Positions 62,101 to 64,000 of a stretch of DNA of 64,000 nucleotides are shown piece by piece. Source of the stretch: RPQJ01 sp963726665 (GTDB taxonomy: Bacteria > Pseudomonadota > Gammaproteobacteria > Steroidobacterales > Steroidobacteraceae); NCBI GenBank assembly GCA_963726665.1, contig CAVSDW010000020.1, positions 1 to 64,000 of the forward strand. Reading direction: 5' to 3'. Under the pieces are notes generated by a model that worked only from the letters and a program-made list of their open reading frames with translations, was not told the DNA's origin and made no database searches. A program made the position numbers and the translations under genes. Positions within the stretch are counted from its first letter, which is position 1. The number at the start of each line of letters is the position of its first letter.

Positions 62101-64000
62101 ACTCGCCGATCCCGGCCTTGCCGCGGGAGCGAGGCACGGCACCTTCTTCGTCGAACCGGGCGGCAGGGCCCAGGTCACGTTGCGGGTATGGGGCATCGAT
62201 GCGGTCGGTGAAGACCCCGGATTTCGCAACCGGGTGTGGATGAAAGTCTACGCGCAGGCCGCGAACACCACGGGCGGTACGGGCGTGGCGTTCGACGTCG
62301 CGTGCGGCACCGGAACCGAGAATTGCGCGGAGCCCGATGTCACGGCGCCGAAATTCGAGCCGAGCCCGGATCCCGATTTCATTCTCAACAATCCGCAGCC
62401 GGCCAACGTGCTGTACATCGAGGCGAATGCGCCGGGCGGATGGAAGCCCCCGGCCGATTTCGCGCCGCCGGCAGTCGAGGACGAATCGTCGGTCGAGGTC
62501 GTTTGTGTCGACGAGGCCACGGGCATCGATGTCCTGCAGCTCACGAGCCCGATCCCGGTCGGGCCTGCGGTCGTCGTCTGCACGGCCACCGACGCCGCGG
62601 GCAACGTCTCGGTGCCGGTCGAATACGAGTTCATCGTCCTCGACGATGTCCCGCCGCAGGTGACGCTGGATCTGCCCCCGGCCTCGAGGCAGGACTGGAA
62701 GCGACCAACCCGGCTGGCGAGGTCGTGACTTTCGGGGCGACTGCATTCGACGACGTGAACGGGCCCACGCGACGTGACCTGCGACCCCCCGTCGGGCAGC
62801 ACCTTCGCGATCGGCACGACGACGGTGACCTGCAGTGCCTCTGATTCACCACCGATCCTGGTACCAAGCAAGAACCCGAACGACCCGCTGGAGTACACGA
62901 ACGACGAGGTGGGCACCGCGGTATTTACCGTGACGGTGAGGGACTCGACGGCGCCGGTCGTGACGGTGCCGGCCGACATCGCGGTCGAAGCGGTCAGCCA
63001 GGCCGGCAGCGTGGTCACGTTCAGCGCGTCTGCGATAGACATCGTGAATGGCACGATCGTCCCGGTCTGCACGCCGGCGTCTGGCAGCACGTTCTCGATC
63101 GGTGCGACGCAGGTTATCTGTTCGGCAACGGATACCGCGGGTAACACCGGCAGCGCGACGTTCCGGGTGACGGTCAACGACACGACCCCGCCGCCTTTCA
63201 TCGTCAATGGCCAGCCTGTTTCAGGCAGCAACCCGTTGCCGTCGGTCACGCAGGAGGCCACCAGCCTGTCAGGCGCGATCGTCACCTACACCACACCGGT
63301 GGCCGCGGACAGTGCGTCGCCGCCGGTCGCGATCGTCTGCACACCCGCCTCGGGTACGCTGTTTTCGATTGGCGATACCTTGGTTACCTGCACGGCCACG
63401 GACGCGGTGGGCAACATCGGCAGTGCGACCTTCACGGTCACCGTGAGGGATACCACCAAGCCGGTGGTGACCGTGCCGGCCCCGATTACGGCCACGACCA
63501 CGGGCACGACGGCGGCCGTCACCTACTCAGTCACTGCGACCGATGCGGTGGGCGTAAAGACGCTGACGTGTTCGGCGGCAGGCGCCAGCAATGTCTCGCC
63601 CACCGGCGGCACGTTCCCGGTGGGCACCTCGACCGTCAACTGCACGGCGACCGACGCGGCCGGAAACAGCGCCTCGAAGTCCTTCACGGTGACCGTGAAC
63701 AAGGCCGGATACGGCGGGCTCGACGGCGTCTACGCGAACGGCTCGAAGAGCGCCGCGAGTGCAGTCCCGCTCGACTTCGGGTTCATCGGCTTGGGCAGCA
63801 GTGCGCGCGTGAACAGCTCCCTCGCCGCACCGTCGGTGAAGGTCTACTACGCCGGAAGCAAATGTCCTGGCGTGAGGCCGGCGTCGCCGACCTTTACCTA
63901 TCCGTCGGGCAGCAGCGACTACCGTTACTCGGCGTCCGGGTTCAATTGGCAGTTCAACTGGAAGCCCAGCGTCAACAGGCTGGGCGCGGGCTGCTACTAC
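59129..64000 (+). CDS. Giant exported BNR/sialidase-like protein with HYR repeats (partial, two frame breaks)
   Basis: 1624 residues visible, continuing past the right edge. Signal peptide RIAILGASFCAFTCVTAVAQ. Residues 60-570 look like a sialidase-type propeller: SRNGGETWISRL, STDYGKTWSNKNK, STNGGDNWSKPATV and DDQFYKDGSP, the BNR S-x-D/N-x-G-x-T-W boxes. Then a linker region with tandem SLRN repeats near residues 839-882. From residue 1070 on are immunoglobulin-like HYR domains, each with VTVPA, F(S/T)ASAID and GSTFSIGATQVICSATD-like elements. The frame slips near 62680 and returns near 62770. The protein is probably secreted or surface-attached. No catalytic sialidase residues were identified. 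Confidence 0.85.

Noticed and set aside
60011..62746. Long open frame opposite the giant exported protein
   Set aside because: Antisense reading of a GC-rich gene; no domain. The plus strand has a signal peptide, BNR boxes and HYR domains.

Overview
The window is GC-rich, gene-dense bacterial chromosome. Gene content (TIGR02450-type Trp-rich protein, CPXCG protein, wax-ester synthase, TolB/TPR proteins, phosphorelay kinase with EAL regulator, GMC oxidoreductase with a Tat-exported partner, CFI-box protein) suggests a Gammaproteobacterium near the Xanthomonadales/Nevskiales; this is inference, since no rRNA or tRNA gene is present. The sequence looks like a draft assembly: about 30 single-base frame breaks fall inside otherwise well-conserved genes, and one 137-base stretch without any C ends in 46 consecutive G.

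Layout. 1-2271: 5' part of a RecB-like nuclease/helicase (minus), running off the left edge. 2.3-3.1 kb: a toxin-antitoxin (TA) pair and repeats. 3.1-5.3 kb: a regulator/VWA-protein operon (minus). 5.4-6.9 kb: Sir2-type deacetylase. 7.0-8.4 kb: a hairpin-rich leader, an unknown protein and a MESH1-like HD hydrolase. 8.6-10.9 kb: small zinc-ribbon/PH protein, dihaem cytochrome c, CPXCG and Trp-rich proteins. 10.9-17.8 kb: a TA-rich tract with brnTA, a RelE pair, tumEA, a ParE pair, an XRE regulator, broken copies of several of these and three families of short repeats; the M28 peptidase and a GST lie within it. 18-25 kb: ADP-ribosylglycohydrolase, acyl-CoA ligase plus wax-ester synthase/DGAT plus DUF2934, DUF2784, AbiEi-like protein, SDR. 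25-33.5 kb: exported protein, CDGSH iron-sulfur protein, two TolB/TPR membrane proteins, SDR, MAPEG protein. 33.5-36.9 kb: EEP-fold protein, candidate sRNA, GIY-YIG-like protein, three-gene lipoprotein cluster. 37-42.5 kb: hybrid histidine kinase with HPt, overlapping a REC-PAS-GGDEF-EAL regulator. 42.7-44 kb: PKD/HAF-repeat lipoprotein. 44-47 kb: Tat protein, GMC oxidoreductase and MBL-fold operon (minus). 47-50.7 kb: CFI-box surface protein and small exported proteins. 50.7-57.3 kb: a five-gene minus-strand cluster (TPR protein, SMP-30, multihaem cytochrome, catalase-like protein, VOC protein). 57.4-58.8 kb: exported M20 peptidase. 59.1-64 kb: a giant exported BNR/HYR-repeat protein running off the right edge.

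Best leads for undescribed biology: (i) a hairpin-rich leader (7028-7250) ahead of an unknown protein translationally coupled to an alarmone-hydrolase-like HD protein; (ii) a 70-bp repeat near TA genes whose central palindrome is kept by compensatory changes; (iii) a terminator-ended candidate sRNA on the minus strand near 34.3-34.5 kb; (iv) SLRN tandem repeats in the giant exported protein. The apparent tandem duplication of a TA locus at 16.9-17.8 kb is best explained as a sequencing/assembly artefact.
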